Position numbers and translations under genes: made by a program. From JAZDJP01 sp043803805 (GTDB lineage Bacteria; Planctomycetota; JAZDJP01), in the NCBI GenBank assembly GCA_043803805.1, contig JAZDJP010000084.1:1-64000 (forward strand): a stretch of DNA of 64,000 bases. Reading direction: 5' to 3'. The notes below the pieces were generated by a model. The model was given only the letters and a program-made list of their open reading frames with translations. It had not been told where the DNA came from and did not search any database. Each line of letters starts with the position of its first letter. The stretch's first letter is position 1. This document shows positions 30,274 through 38,622 of this stretch, in pieces.

Positions 30274-31161
30274 TCATATCCGGTTGAGTTCTTCCCGCAG
30301 CGCCTTCGCTGACGCCCCGACGGCGGCCGCCCACCGCGTTTCTCCGAATTGCTCCCGCCAGGGGGACTGGCGGAACGCGAAGTTGAGCGATCGGGACACC
30401 GCCACGATCGCCCCCCGGCCGTCCCCGTGGAAGCAGGCCCGGACCGTCTCCACCGTCCCTCCCTGGGTCCCGTAGCCGGGGACGAGGAAGAACGTCCGCG
30501 GCATGAGTTTTCGGAGGCGCGCGGCCTCGGCGGGGCGGTTGGCGGCGACCACCGCGCCGACGTCGCTGAACCCCGCCTTCCCGACGCAGGACGCGCCCCA
30601 TTCCCGGACAAGGCGCGCCACCACTTCGCACACGGCGCCGTCCGGGGTGGAAAGGAGTTGGATCGCCGCGGCCCCGGGATTCGTCGTGCGGACGAGCACG
30701 AATATGCCCTTGCCGTTTTTCACGGCGAGGTCGCGGAAGGGCAGGACCCCGTCCGCCCCGAAGTACGGATTCACGGTGAGGGCGTCCACCGGCGAGGAGC
30801 GGGAGAGGAACGCCTCGGCGTAGGCGGCGGAGGTGCTGCCGATGTCGGCGCGTTTGGCGTCTCCGATGACGATGAGACCGCGCCGCCGGGCGCGGGCGGC
30901 GGCCTTGAAGAAGGCGTCGAATCCCGCCCGTCCGGCCGTCTCGAAGAAGGCGATCTGGAGTTTCACCGCCGCGGCGTGGGGGGCGGCCCGGTCAATCACG
31001 GCCGCCGAGAATTTCAGCATGGCCCGGGCGCGGGCGGCGGGGGTGCGGGCGCCCCCGCGGAGTTCCGCCGGCAGGAGCTCCCAGTGGGGGTCCACCCCGG
31101 CTACGAGGACGGAGCGTTTCGCGCGGATGGCGCGGGCGAGACGGTCGCTGAATCGGAGCAT
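30274..31161 (-). CDS. pyrF: Orotidine-5'-phosphate decarboxylase (long type)
   Basis: This is a 295-residue enzyme that decarboxylates OMP to UMP. The catalytic motif is IGDAKRADIGSTSAAY (DxKRxDI); other blocks are VAGVDPHWELLP, AVKLQIAFFE, LTVNPYFGADGV and FLVPGYGTQGG. Length places it in the ~280-300 residue group 2 found in mycobacteria and myxobacteria. The gene is 8 bp downstream of the FHA-kinase gene on the minus strand, an odd pairing of signalling with pyrimidine synthesis that probably reflects simple co-transcription. Confidence 0.94.
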   Translation of the reverse strand: MLRFSDRLARAIRAKRSVLVAGVDPHWELLPAELRGGARTPAARARAMLKFSAAVIDRAAPHAAAVKLQIAFFETAGRAGFDAFFKAAARARRRGLIVIGDAKRADIGSTSAAYAEAFLSRSSPVDALTVNPYFGADGVLPFRDLAVKNGKGIFVLVRTTNPGAAAIQLLSTPDGAVCEVVARLVREWGASCVGKAGFSDVGAVVAANRPAEAARLRKLMPRTFFLVPGYGTQGGTVETVRACFHGDGRGAIVAVSRSLNFAFRQSPWREQFGETRWAAAVGASAKALREELNRI

Positions 31162-31169
31162 GATGGACC

Positions 31170-32486
31170 TCAACCGCCCGAGAACAGGATTCGCACCGCC
31201 TTCATGGCCAGGAAGAAGAACAGGATGGCGAGGATGAGTCCCCAGATCATCGTGCTCACCTGGTTCTTGAAGGCGAATTTCTGGATGTGTTGCTGGCGGT
31301 ACGCCTTGCCCTTGTCGGCGAGTTTGACCATGGCCGTGTCGGTGACGACCGGCGCGGGTTTTGTCTTCTTGGGAAGCTGGAGGGAGTCGAGCGCGGCCCC
31401 GAGCGCCGCGGCCGAGTTGAACCGGTCCGCCGGGGATTTCGCCATCATCTTGAGGATGAAGTTGCAGACGGCTTCCGGGAGCGTGGCGTTGTACTTCCGC
31501 GGCGAGGGCGGCGGCTCGTGGATGTGCTTGGCGATGACGGCCAGCGCCGTCTCCCCCTGGAACGGCGGACGCCCCGTGACCATGTGGTAGAACGTCGCGC
31601 CCAGCGAATAGATGTCCGTCCGTTCGTCCACGGGATCGCGCGTGGCCTGTTCCGGGGACATGTACAGGGGGGTGCCGATGATGAGGTTGCGTTTGCGGTC
31701 GGCGTCGTCCGCCCCGATCACCTTCGCCAGGCCCAGGTCGGCCAGTTTCACCCGGTTCTCCCGGTCCACCATGACGTTCTGGGGTTTGATGTCCTGGTGG
31801 ATGACATGGTTCTTCTGGGCGTACTCGAGGGCCCGGGCAACCTCCCGGACCATGAAGAGGCACCGATCCAGGGGGATGCGGCCCTCGCGGTCGAGGACCT
31901 GCTGGATGGTCTCGCCGTCCACGAATTCCATCGAAAAGAAATAAATGCCCTTTTCCTCCCCGAAGTCGTGCACCTGGATGATGTTCGGGTTGTTGAGTTT
32001 CCCGGCGGTGCGCGCCTCGAAGACGAAACGCTTGACGTACTCGGCGTTCTTGGTGAGGTTCTCGTTGAGGATTTTCAGGGCTACGAGGCGGTCCATGGAG
32101 ATCTGCCGGGCCTTGTAGACGATGCCCACCCCGCCCTCGCCGAGTTTTTCGAGAATCCGGTAGCCCCCCAGGCGCTCGCCGATCTTCTGGTCGCGCGGTG
32201 TTTCCTTGAAGACGAGGAAGGCCCCGCCGATCTTGATCTCGTCGCCGTCGGCGAGAAGTTTTTCGGTGACGGGCGCGCCGTTGACGAAGGTGCCGTTGCG
32301 GCTGCCGAGGTCCTTGAGGCGGTACGTGTTGTCGGCAAACTCGACGGACGCATGGTCCCGGGAGACGCCCCCATCCACGATCTGGATGGAATTTCCGCTC
32401 TGGCGGCCGATGGTGGTGCGGCCCTCGATCGTGTGTTCCTGGCCGGCCATGGGGCCCTGGACGAAGACGAGCTTGGCCATGGTCAT
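31170..32486 (-). CDS. FHA-domain Ser/Thr protein kinase with C-terminal membrane anchor
   Basis: This is a 438-residue protein. The N-terminal FHA domain (~1-100: TIGRQSGNSIQIVDGGVSRDHA, LGSRNGTFVNG) binds phosphothreonine. The kinase domain (~110-370) has glycine loop GEGGVGIVYKA, VALKIL, catalytic HQDIKPQN (Arg of HRD is Gln), LADLGLA (DFG is DLG) and GTPLYMSPEQ. One C-terminal transmembrane helix (MIWGLILAILFFFLAM) follows. A non-RD kinase with its own phosphopeptide reader could self-assemble. ATG 32486 overlaps the stop of the upstream gene (ATGA); ATG 32480 is an alternative. Confidence 0.9.
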   Translation of the reverse strand: MTMAKLVFVQGPMAGQEHTIEGRTTIGRQSGNSIQIVDGGVSRDHASVEFADNTYRLKDLGSRNGTFVNGAPVTEKLLADGDEIKIGGAFLVFKETPRDQKIGERLGGYRILEKLGEGGVGIVYKARQISMDRLVALKILNENLTKNAEYVKRFVFEARTAGKLNNPNIIQVHDFGEEKGIYFFSMEFVDGETIQQVLDREGRIPLDRCLFMVREVARALEYAQKNHVIHQDIKPQNVMVDRENRVKLADLGLAKVIGADDADRKRNLIIGTPLYMSPEQATRDPVDERTDIYSLGATFYHMVTGRPPFQGETALAVIAKHIHEPPPSPRKYNATLPEAVCNFILKMMAKSPADRFNSAAALGAALDSLQLPKKTKPAPVVTDTAMVKLADKGKAYRQQHIQKFAFKNQVSTMIWGLILAILFFFLAMKAVRILFSGG

Positions 32487-33832
32487 TCCATCCAGAAGAT
32501 ATACGCCCCGATCCGGTAACCGTCCGGACCCGGGATGACGCGGGCCACCTTCCCCTTGGCGCGGGTGATCCCGGTGGGAATCTGGATCTCCAGGTCCAGC
32601 ACCGCGTAGAGGGGTATCTCGGTTTTCGACATGAAGAGGACGCCGGTCTCGCTCACGTCCTCGGCCTGCGCCTCGAAGACGTTCATGGTGTCTCCGCGCC
32701 GGCTGAGCACGGACACGCGGACGGAGGCCTTGTAGGAGAATCGTTTGTGCTGACGGCGCTCGGCCTCGTACACGCGGTTGTCCACGAAGCATTTCACGAC
32801 GTAGGCGTCGAGGGTCTTCCCGGCCTCCGCCTGGAGGGTCTTGAGGGCCTCTTCCTGCGTGAACTCGTGGTCGGCGTAGGCCCCGGTCACCAGGTTGTCG
32901 TAATGGTTGACCACGATGAGGATCTTTTCCATCAGGGACATATCCTTGCCCAGCGTCCCGATGGGATGTCCCGAGCCGTCGGATCGTTCGTGGTGGGAAA
33001 GGGCGACCTTCGGGACGGCGGCCAGGGCGGTCGGGAGTTTCAGCCGTTCCAGGATCATCCTGGTGTAGAACAGGTGCTCCTGGATGACGTCCTTGGGGTT
33101 CTCGGGCGTCTCGAGGGTGGCGTCCCGCATGAGGAGTTTGCCGAGGTCGTGGAAACGCACCGCGTAGGACAGGACCTCCATTTCCTGCGGGGTGAGGGAC
33201 AGGTACCGTCCCATGGAGAGGGCCATCCGCCGGATCTTCTCGGTGTGGTTGATCGTGGTGAGGGTCCGGAGGTCCACCGCCAGCGCCAGCGCGTCGGCCA
33301 GGGAGCTGGAGAATTCCTTCGCGGCCTCCAGGCTCAAAACCCCGTCCACGACCGAGCCCGCGACGCTCGCCAGGTCCGAGGCCTTCGGGATGTCCCGCGT
33401 GGAAAACGTCCCGGAGCGTTTGTTGACCAGGTGGATGACCCCGAAGAGCTCCTCATCGAGCGTCAGGACGGGGGCGGCCAGAATCTCCCGGGCGGGCGTG
33501 GCGGGGGCGGAATCCGCGTCGGGCTGGAAGTATTCGTCCTCCGCCGGGTTGGTGGAGAGGTAGGGCTCGCGCGTTTGAGCGACGATGCCCGCGATGCCCT
33601 GCCCGACGGGGAACCGGGTCTCCTCCTCGAGGGCGCCCGGGTCGTCCGCCCGGGGGAACCGCAGACGGTAAAGTTCCTTCCACTTGGCATCGTGGCGGTA
33701 AAAGAAAACCTGCTCGCAGGGGAGGTGCCTGTCCACGGCCTCGCGCAGGCACGTCATCCAGCGGGCGAGGCCCCCGCCGATCATGGCCGGTTGGAAGAGC
33801 GACAGGAACGAAAGGCAGTCGTCGGTTTTCAT
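32483..33832 (-). CDS. GAF - HD-GYP-like - PilZ protein
   Basis: This is a 449-residue cytoplasmic protein. A GAF domain (~10-165; FPVGQGIAGIVAQ, APVLTLDEELFGVIHLV) is followed by an HD-GYP-like domain (~185-330) with FHDLGKLLM but HHERSDGSGHP, so Tyr of GYP is His. A C-terminal PilZ domain (~345-449) has RRQHKR and DVSETG, the c-di-GMP contact motifs. It likely senses a ligand and c-di-GMP; phosphodiesterase activity is uncertain. ATG 33832 avoids overlap with the divergent gene at 33886; an upstream ATG at 33901 is in frame. It is coupled to the FHA-kinase. Confidence 0.85.
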   Translation of the reverse strand: MKTDDCLSFLSLFQPAMIGGGLARWMTCLREAVDRHLPCEQVFFYRHDAKWKELYRLRFPRADDPGALEEETRFPVGQGIAGIVAQTREPYLSTNPAEDEYFQPDADSAPATPAREILAAPVLTLDEELFGVIHLVNKRSGTFSTRDIPKASDLASVAGSVVDGVLSLEAAKEFSSSLADALALAVDLRTLTTINHTEKIRRMALSMGRYLSLTPQEMEVLSYAVRFHDLGKLLMRDATLETPENPKDVIQEHLFYTRMILERLKLPTALAAVPKVALSHHERSDGSGHPIGTLGKDMSLMEKILIVVNHYDNLVTGAYADHEFTQEEALKTLQAEAGKTLDAYVVKCFVDNRVYEAERRQHKRFSYKASVRVSVLSRRGDTMNVFEAQAEDVSETGVLFMSKTEIPLYAVLDLEIQIPTGITRAKGKVARVIPGPDGYRIGAYIFWME

Positions 33833-33885
33833 GGTTGTGCCCCGGTATTGCGTGACAATCGGCGCGCGGGCCACTAAAATGGCAG

Positions 33886-34764
33886 ATGATAAAGGTTTCA
33901 TTTTCCGAATCCAGTCAAAACATGGCGGACCGGCCTCAACTTCGTTTCGGAACCGCGGGGATCCCCGTGAGCGCCCGTGGCGGCGCCCTCGCCGACGGCA
34001 TCCGGCGCGTCCGGGAACTGGGCCTCTCGGCCATGGAGCTCGAATTCGTTCATGGCGTGCGCATCACCCCGGCGGCGGCGGCGGCCGTTGCGGCGGCGGC
34101 GCGTGAGGCGAATGTCCGTCTCACGGCCCACGGTCCCTACTACATCAATCTCAATGCGGTCGAGCCCGAAAAACGCGAGGCCAGCGTCCGGCGCATCCTC
34201 GAAACGGGCCGGGCCGTCGCGGCCTGCGGGGGGGATTCGTTCACGTTCCACGCCGCGTTTAACCTGAAGTCGCCCCCGGAGGCGGTCTACCCGGTCGTGC
34301 GGGACGCCCTCCGCGGCATCGTCGCGACACTTCGGAAGGAGGGGATCACGGCCCGTGTCCGACCGGAGACGACCGGGAAACCCGTCCAGTTCGGGAGTCT
34401 GGAGGAGATCCTGCGGCTCTCGACCGAGGTGGATGGGGTGGCGCCCTGCGTGGATTTTTCGCATTTGCACGCCCGGTCGGGGGGGAAGGTGAACACCCGG
34501 AAGGAGTTCGACGCCGTCCTGGAATCCGTCAAAACGGCTCTCGGCGCGGAGGCGCTCGCCGATATGCACATTCACGTGTCGGGCATCGAATACGGGCCGA
34601 AGGGGGAACTCAAGCATCTCATGTTGAAAGAATCGGATTTGAAATACCGCGACCTGCTGAAATCCCTCCGGGCGGCCGGGGCGGGCGGGGTGGTGGTCTG
34701 CGAGAGTCCGGACATGGAGGCGGATGCGCTTCTTCTTCAGAAACTTTGGAAAAGGATGAAATAA
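33886..34764 (+). CDS. nfo: Endonuclease IV-family AP endonuclease
   Basis: This is a 292-residue TIM-barrel protein of the xylose-isomerase-like/AP-endonuclease 2 family. It has zinc-ligand blocks LTAHGPYYINL, RPETTGKPVQFG, PCVDFSHLHAR and DMHIHVSGIEYGPKGE, the set seen in archaeal-type deoxyribonuclease IV. It should cut abasic sites in DNA repair. Met 33922 (MADRPQLRFGTAGIP) fits the family start better than 33886, but neither has a good ribosome site. The stop overlaps the terC start (TAATG). Endonuclease III is 1.2 kb downstream, so base-excision repair genes are grouped. Confidence 0.85.
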   Translation: MIKVSFSESSQNMADRPQLRFGTAGIPVSARGGALADGIRRVRELGLSAMELEFVHGVRITPAAAAAVAAAAREANVRLTAHGPYYINLNAVEPEKREASVRRILETGRAVAACGGDSFTFHAAFNLKSPPEAVYPVVRDALRGIVATLRKEGITARVRPETTGKPVQFGSLEEILRLSTEVDGVAPCVDFSHLHARSGGKVNTRKEFDAVLESVKTALGAEALADMHIHVSGIEYGPKGELKHLMLKESDLKYRDLLKSLRAAGAGGVVVCESPDMEADALLLQKLWKRMK

Positions 34765-35726
34765 TGACGATTCCCCTCGGGTTTGTCCCCGGCGCCTCCG
34801 TATGGGTGTGGGCGGGTTTCATCGCGTTCGTCCTGGGGATGCTGGTGCTCGATCTTGTTGTATTTCATCGCAAGGCCCACGAGGTTAAATTACGGGAGGC
34901 CATTCTGTGGTCCGTTTTCTGGATCACCCTCGCGCTGGTGTTCAACGTAGTCGTCTGGCGGTGGAAGGGAGTCGAGGCCGGCCAGAATTTTCTGGCCGGG
35001 TACGTCCTCGAAAAATCCATGAGCGTGGACAACCTGTTCGTGTTTTTGCTTTTGTTCGGATATTTCGCCGTGCCGGCCCGTTACCAGCACCGGATACTGT
35101 TCTGGGGGATCATCGGGGCGCTTGTTCTGCGGGGTGTTTTCATCGCGGCGGGGGCGGCGCTCATCGTGCGGTTTCATTGGATTTTGTACGTCTTCGGATT
35201 GTTTCTGGTGGTCACCGGCGTGAAGATGGCCTTTCAAAAGGACAAGGAGGTGCATCCCGATCGGAATCCGATGCTGCGGTTGCTCCGGAAATTTCTCCCG
35301 GTCACCGGCGATTTCGAAGGCGGGAGGTTCTTCGAGCGTCGGGAGGGACGGACCTGGGCGACGCCGCTTCTGGTGGTGCTGGTGGCGGTCGAGACGACCG
35401 ACGTCGTGTTCGCGGTGGATTCCATCCCGGCCATATTCGGCATCACGACGGATCCCTTCATCGTCTTCACCTCCAACGTGTTCGCCATCCTGGGGCTTCG
35501 GGCGCTGTTCTTCGCCCTGGCCGGATTCATGAAACTGTTCCATTACCTCAATTATGGGTTGTCGTTCATCCTGGTGTTTGTGGGCGCCAAGATGCTGGTT
35601 GCCGACGTTTGGAAAATCTCCACCGCGGCGGCGCTCGGTGTGATCGGCGGGACTCTGGCGGTTTCGGTTCTGGCGTCATTGATGTTTCCGAAGCCGGAAA
35701 CACCTGTTGGCGGAAAACAGAGGTAG
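34764..35726 (+). CDS. TerC/Alx-family membrane protein (probable metal exporter)
   Basis: This is a 320-residue protein with eight or so hydrophobic helices. The family signatures are LEKSMSVDNLFVF and ETTDVVFAVDSIPA, whose acidic residues are thought to bind Mn2+. Members (TerC, Alx, MeeF, YceF) handle manganese or tellurite resistance and can metallate exported proteins. AAAGGA precedes ATG 34764, which lies in the nfo stop codon. No yybP-ykoY riboswitch is seen; expression is likely tied to nfo. Confidence 0.9.
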   Translation: MTIPLGFVPGASVWVWAGFIAFVLGMLVLDLVVFHRKAHEVKLREAILWSVFWITLALVFNVVVWRWKGVEAGQNFLAGYVLEKSMSVDNLFVFLLLFGYFAVPARYQHRILFWGIIGALVLRGVFIAAGAALIVRFHWILYVFGLFLVVTGVKMAFQKDKEVHPDRNPMLRLLRKFLPVTGDFEGGRFFERREGRTWATPLLVVLVAVETTDVVFAVDSIPAIFGITTDPFIVFTSNVFAILGLRALFFALAGFMKLFHYLNYGLSFILVFVGAKMLVADVWKISTAAALGVIGGTLAVSVLASLMFPKPETPVGGKQR

Positions 35727-35747
35727 TTGAATACGAATGCAATTAGG

Positions 35748-35816
35748 CCGCTCATCCTGAGCCAGTCGAAGGATGAGCCAGGGTTTTGCTCATGGTTCGT
35801 GGTTCGACATTTATTT
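35748..35816 (+). repeat. Dispersed 69-bp element, copy B
   Basis: The hairpin GCTCATCCT (35750-35758) / AGGATGAGC (35770-35778) is followed by a 29-bp tract (35788-35816) identical to copy A at 28851-28879 in inverse orientation. The tract includes the heptamers GGTTCGT and GGTTCGA. Confidence 0.8.
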
Positions 35817-35829
35817 AATTTTTATGGAT

Positions 35830-35871
35830 GCTCACCATGAACGGATATCCATAAGGGCTCACCATGAGCGG
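35830..35871 (+). repeat. 15-bp direct repeat GCTCACCATGARCGG
   Basis: 35830-35844 and 35857-35871 differ at one base and are separated by 12 bp. They lie between copy B and nth. Confidence 0.65.
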
Positions 35872-35930
35872 CGTTGGGGATTCAATCCTGTTTGGTCCCG
35901 GCTCGTCCGGGTTGGGGGGGGAGGGGGGGC

Positions 35931-36578
35931 ATGGCGGTGATTGATGCAACCCGTATCCGCCGGGTGTACGGGCGGCTCCGGGCCGCTTACCCGCAGGCGT
36001 CGTGCGCCCTCCGCCACGGGGATCCGTTTCAACTTCTTGTCGCGACCATCCTCTCGGCCCAATGCACCGACGCCCAGGTCAACCGGGTGACCCCGGTTCT
36101 CTTCCGGCGGTACCGGAATATCCGGGATTTCGCGGGGGCGGACATTCGGGAACTGGAGCGGATTGTCCACGCGACCGGTTTCTACCGCATGAAAGCCGCG
36201 CACATCCGGGAGTCGGCGCGGGCGGTCGTGGCGCGTTTCGGCGGCCGGGTGCCCGACCGGATGGAGGACCTCGTGACGCTTCCCGGCGTGGGGCGGAAGA
36301 CCGCCAACTGTGTGATGGGCAACGCGTTCGGGAAACCGGGGCTCGTGGTGGACACCCACGTCATCCGCCTCACCAACCGCCTCGGCTGGACGAAACAGCG
36401 CGACCCGGTGAACATCGAACGGGCGATGACGGCCGTCTTCCCGCCGCGGGACTGGACGGACTTCGGCCATGTATTGATTGCCCACGGCCGGGCGATCTGC
36501 CGGGCTCGGAAGCCGCTCTGCGGGAAATGCCCGGTAAGGCGGTTATGTCCATCGGCGGGGAAGTTCGGGAGTTCATGA
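35931..36578 (+). CDS. nth: Endonuclease III
   Basis: This is a 215-residue HhH-GPD DNA glycosylase/AP lyase that removes oxidised pyrimidines. The helix-hairpin-helix contains the catalytic Lys in LPGVGRKTANCV, the catalytic Asp is in VVDTHVIRLTNR, and the 4Fe-4S ligands are CRARKPLCGKCPVRRLC (C-x6-C-x2-C-x5-C). ATG 35931 follows a very G-rich tract that serves as ribosome site; an upstream in-frame start at 35874 adds 19 non-conserved residues. The last residues (KFGSS) and the stop codon are encoded within an octamer array. Confidence 0.95.
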   Translation: MAVIDATRIRRVYGRLRAAYPQASCALRHGDPFQLLVATILSAQCTDAQVNRVTPVLFRRYRNIRDFAGADIRELERIVHATGFYRMKAAHIRESARAVVARFGGRVPDRMEDLVTLPGVGRKTANCVMGNAFGKPGLVVDTHVIRLTNRLGWTKQRDPVNIERAMTAVFPPRDWTDFGHVLIAHGRAICRARKPLCGKCPVRRLCPSAGKFGSS

Positions 36579-36597
36579 GTTCGGGAGTTCAGGAGTT
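36563..36597 (+). repeat. Octamer array (TTCGGGAG / TTCATGAG) spanning the nth stop codon
   Basis: Units TTCGGGAG, TTCATGAG, TTCGGGAG, TTCAGGAG followed by a partial TTT. The nth TGA falls inside the second unit. The hicB-like gene follows 28 bp later. Confidence 0.75.
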
Positions 36598-36624
36598 TGA
36601 AATATCGTCTCGGAGGTGAGCGCC

Positions 36625-36843
36625 ATGAGTCATAAACCCAAGTATGAGGTCATCATCTACTGGAGCAAGGAGGACGACGCCTATATTGCCGAAGTGCCTG
36701 AATTGCCGGGTTGTGCGGCGGACGGAAAAACGTATCAGGGGGCGTTGACGAACGTCGAACGGGTCATTAACGAGTGGATTGAAACGGCGGAATCGTTGAA
36801 CCGCCCCGTTCCAGAGCCGAGGGGGAGATTGATTTTTGCGTAG
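36625..36843 (+). CDS. HicB-like antitoxin (orphan)
   Basis: This is a 72-residue protein. YEVIIYWSKEDDAYIAEVPELPGCAADGKTYQGALTNV is the partial RNase H fold of HicB/DUF1902 proteins. ATG 36625 has GGAGG 8 bp upstream. No HicA-like dsRBD toxin gene is found on either side: upstream is nth with an array, downstream a 166-bp spacer and hsdM. It could be an orphan regulator or belong to a distant toxin. The C-terminal part (NEWIETAESLNRPVPEPRG) is standard. Confidence 0.8.
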   Translation: MSHKPKYEVIIYWSKEDDAYIAEVPELPGCAADGKTYQGALTNVERVINEWIETAESLNRPVPEPRGRLIFA

Positions 36844-36870
36844 CGAGCAAGATGCGAAGGCGGCGGAATC

Positions 36871-36892
36871 GGGAAAGTGATATTTCAAGACC
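36871..36892 (+). repeat. Short motif shared with 15795-15817
   Basis: GGGAAAGTGATATTTCAAGA plus CC here, against GGGAAAAGTGGTATATCAAG plus ACC at 15795-15817 (one gap, two mismatches). Each copy lies between small genes of toxin-antitoxin or defence type. Confidence 0.5.
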
Positions 36893-36912
36893 CCATTCTT
36901 GCCGGATAGAAG

Positions 36913-36941
36913 TTGCCGCTCATTCCCGGTAGTTGTATCAT
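36913..36941 (+). promoter_or_regulatory. Promoter of the type I R-M operon
   Basis: TTGCCG (36913-36918), a 17-bp spacer, TATCAT (36936-36941), about 70 bp before the hsdM ATG. Confidence 0.5.
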
Positions 36942-37009
36942 CCAACCCGTAAACGCTGTCTGAACGCCGCGCGGGTCGAAACGCCCATCCATCGTTGGGG
37001 AGAGACCGC

Positions 37010-38620
37010 ATGGAATGGATTGCCCCATCTGAAAAAGACATCGCCACCGATACGCTGGAAAAACGCCTCTGGGCGGCCGCCGACCAGATGCGGGCGAATT
37101 CCGGGCTTACCTCCGCACAATACTCCCAGCCGGTTCTTGGATTGATATTCCTGCGATTCGCCGAGGTCCGGTTCACGGCGCGGCGTGCGGCGCTGGAGAA
37201 ATCGTCCGCCGGGAGCCGTCGCGGGTCGCGCCTGGATGACCCCGCCGCCTATCATGCCGAGGGCGTTCTTTATCTCGACACGAAAGCCCGGTTCGATTAT
37301 TTGCTGTCCCTTCAAGAGGGCGCGGATGTCGGCAAGGCGGTGAACGACGCCATGCGCGCCATCGAGCGCGACAACCCGCAGTTGGCGGGCGTCCTCCCCA
37401 AGACCTTCAACATTTTCACGAGCACGCTCCTCAAGGAACTCCTGAAGAAGGTCTCCGAAATCCCCGCCAGTCTCGAATACGACGCCTTCGGGCGGGTCTA
37501 TGAGTATTTTCTCGGCGAGTTCGCGATGGCGGAAGGGCAGGGCGGAGGAGAATTCTACACGCCGTCCAGCATCGTCCGTTTGCTGGTGGAAGTCATCGAA
37601 CCGTATCATGGCCGCATCCTCGACCCAGCGTGCGGCTCCGGCGGCATGTTCGTGCAGAGCGCCCGGTTCGTCGCCGAGCACAAGAAGAATCCCTCGTCGG
37701 AACTCTCCGTCCACGGGCAGGAGAAAGTTGCCGACACGGTGAAACTCTGCCGGATGAACCTGGCCGTTCACGGGTTGGAAGGGGACATCCGCGAAGCCAT
37801 CACCTATTACGACGACCCGCATCAACTCACGGGGAAATTCGACTTCCTCCTCGCGAATCCCCCGTTCAATGTGGATGCCGTGGACAAGGAGCGGCTGACT
37901 TCGGAAGTCGGTCCCGGACGGCGCTTCCCATTCGGTCTGCCGCGAGCGGACAACGCCAACTACCTCTGGATTCAATTGTTTTATTCTGGGCTCAACGCGA
38001 AGGGACGCGCCGGGTTCGTCATGGCGAATTCCGCCTCCGACGCCCGTTCGTCCGAGCAGGACATCCGCCGGAAACTCATCGAGAACCGCGCCGTGGATGT
38101 AATGGTTGCCGTGGGGCCGAACTTGTTTTATACGGTGACGCTTCCTTGCACACTGTGGTTCCTCGACCGGACGAAGAAGAATTCTCCGCGTGCCGATTCG
38201 GTTCTGTTCATTGATGCACGGAACATCTTTCGCCAGATAGACCGTGCCCATCGGGAATGGACGCTCGCGCAGATTGGATTCCTCGCGAATGTTGTGCGGC
38301 TGTATCGCGGCGAGGAACTTGACTTCACTCTCGGCGGCGGTGAGTGCGAAGCGAAAATCAAAGAGGTCTTCGGCAAGAAGCCCAAGTTCGCGCCCGTCGC
38401 CGGATTCTGCAAGGCGGTCACGCTAAAAGAAATCGAGGCACAGGGCTGGTCGCTCAATCCGGGGCGCTATGTCGGCGTCGCCGCCGGGGAAGTCGTGAGC
38501 GATGAGGATTTCAAGGAGCAGTTCCGAACGCTGAATGAGGAACTTGAAATCTTGAACACGCAGGCGCGGGGGTTGGAAAAGACCATCGCGAAGAACGTGG
38601 CGGAGATTCTGGGGGAGTGA
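37010..38620 (+). CDS. hsdM: Type I restriction-modification methyltransferase subunit HsdM
   Basis: This is a 536-residue N6-adenine DNA methyltransferase. The N-terminal helical HsdM_N region (~1-140) precedes the catalytic domain with SAM motif DPACGSGGMF and catalytic NPPF (FDFLLANPPFNVD). YEYFLGEFAMAEGQGGGEFYTP is the family block that links them. ATG 37010 follows GGGGAGAG; an in-frame TTG at 36995 is less likely. The stop overlaps a GTG in the hsdS frame. With HsdS it forms the M2S1 methylase. Confidence 0.95.
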   Translation: MEWIAPSEKDIATDTLEKRLWAAADQMRANSGLTSAQYSQPVLGLIFLRFAEVRFTARRAALEKSSAGSRRGSRLDDPAAYHAEGVLYLDTKARFDYLLSLQEGADVGKAVNDAMRAIERDNPQLAGVLPKTFNIFTSTLLKELLKKVSEIPASLEYDAFGRVYEYFLGEFAMAEGQGGGEFYTPSSIVRLLVEVIEPYHGRILDPACGSGGMFVQSARFVAEHKKNPSSELSVHGQEKVADTVKLCRMNLAVHGLEGDIREAITYYDDPHQLTGKFDFLLANPPFNVDAVDKERLTSEVGPGRRFPFGLPRADNANYLWIQLFYSGLNAKGRAGFVMANSASDARSSEQDIRRKLIENRAVDVMVAVGPNLFYTVTLPCTLWFLDRTKKNSPRADSVLFIDARNIFRQIDRAHREWTLAQIGFLANVVRLYRGEELDFTLGGGECEAKIKEVFGKKPKFAPVAGFCKAVTLKEIEAQGWSLNPGRYVGVAAGEVVSDEDFKEQFRTLNEELEILNTQARGLEKTIAKNVAEILGE

Positions 38621-38622
38621 GG

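Noticed and set aside
34741..34764. yybP-ykoY manganese riboswitch before the TerC gene
   Set aside because: The TerC gene overlaps the stop of the preceding gene, leaving no leader for a riboswitch.
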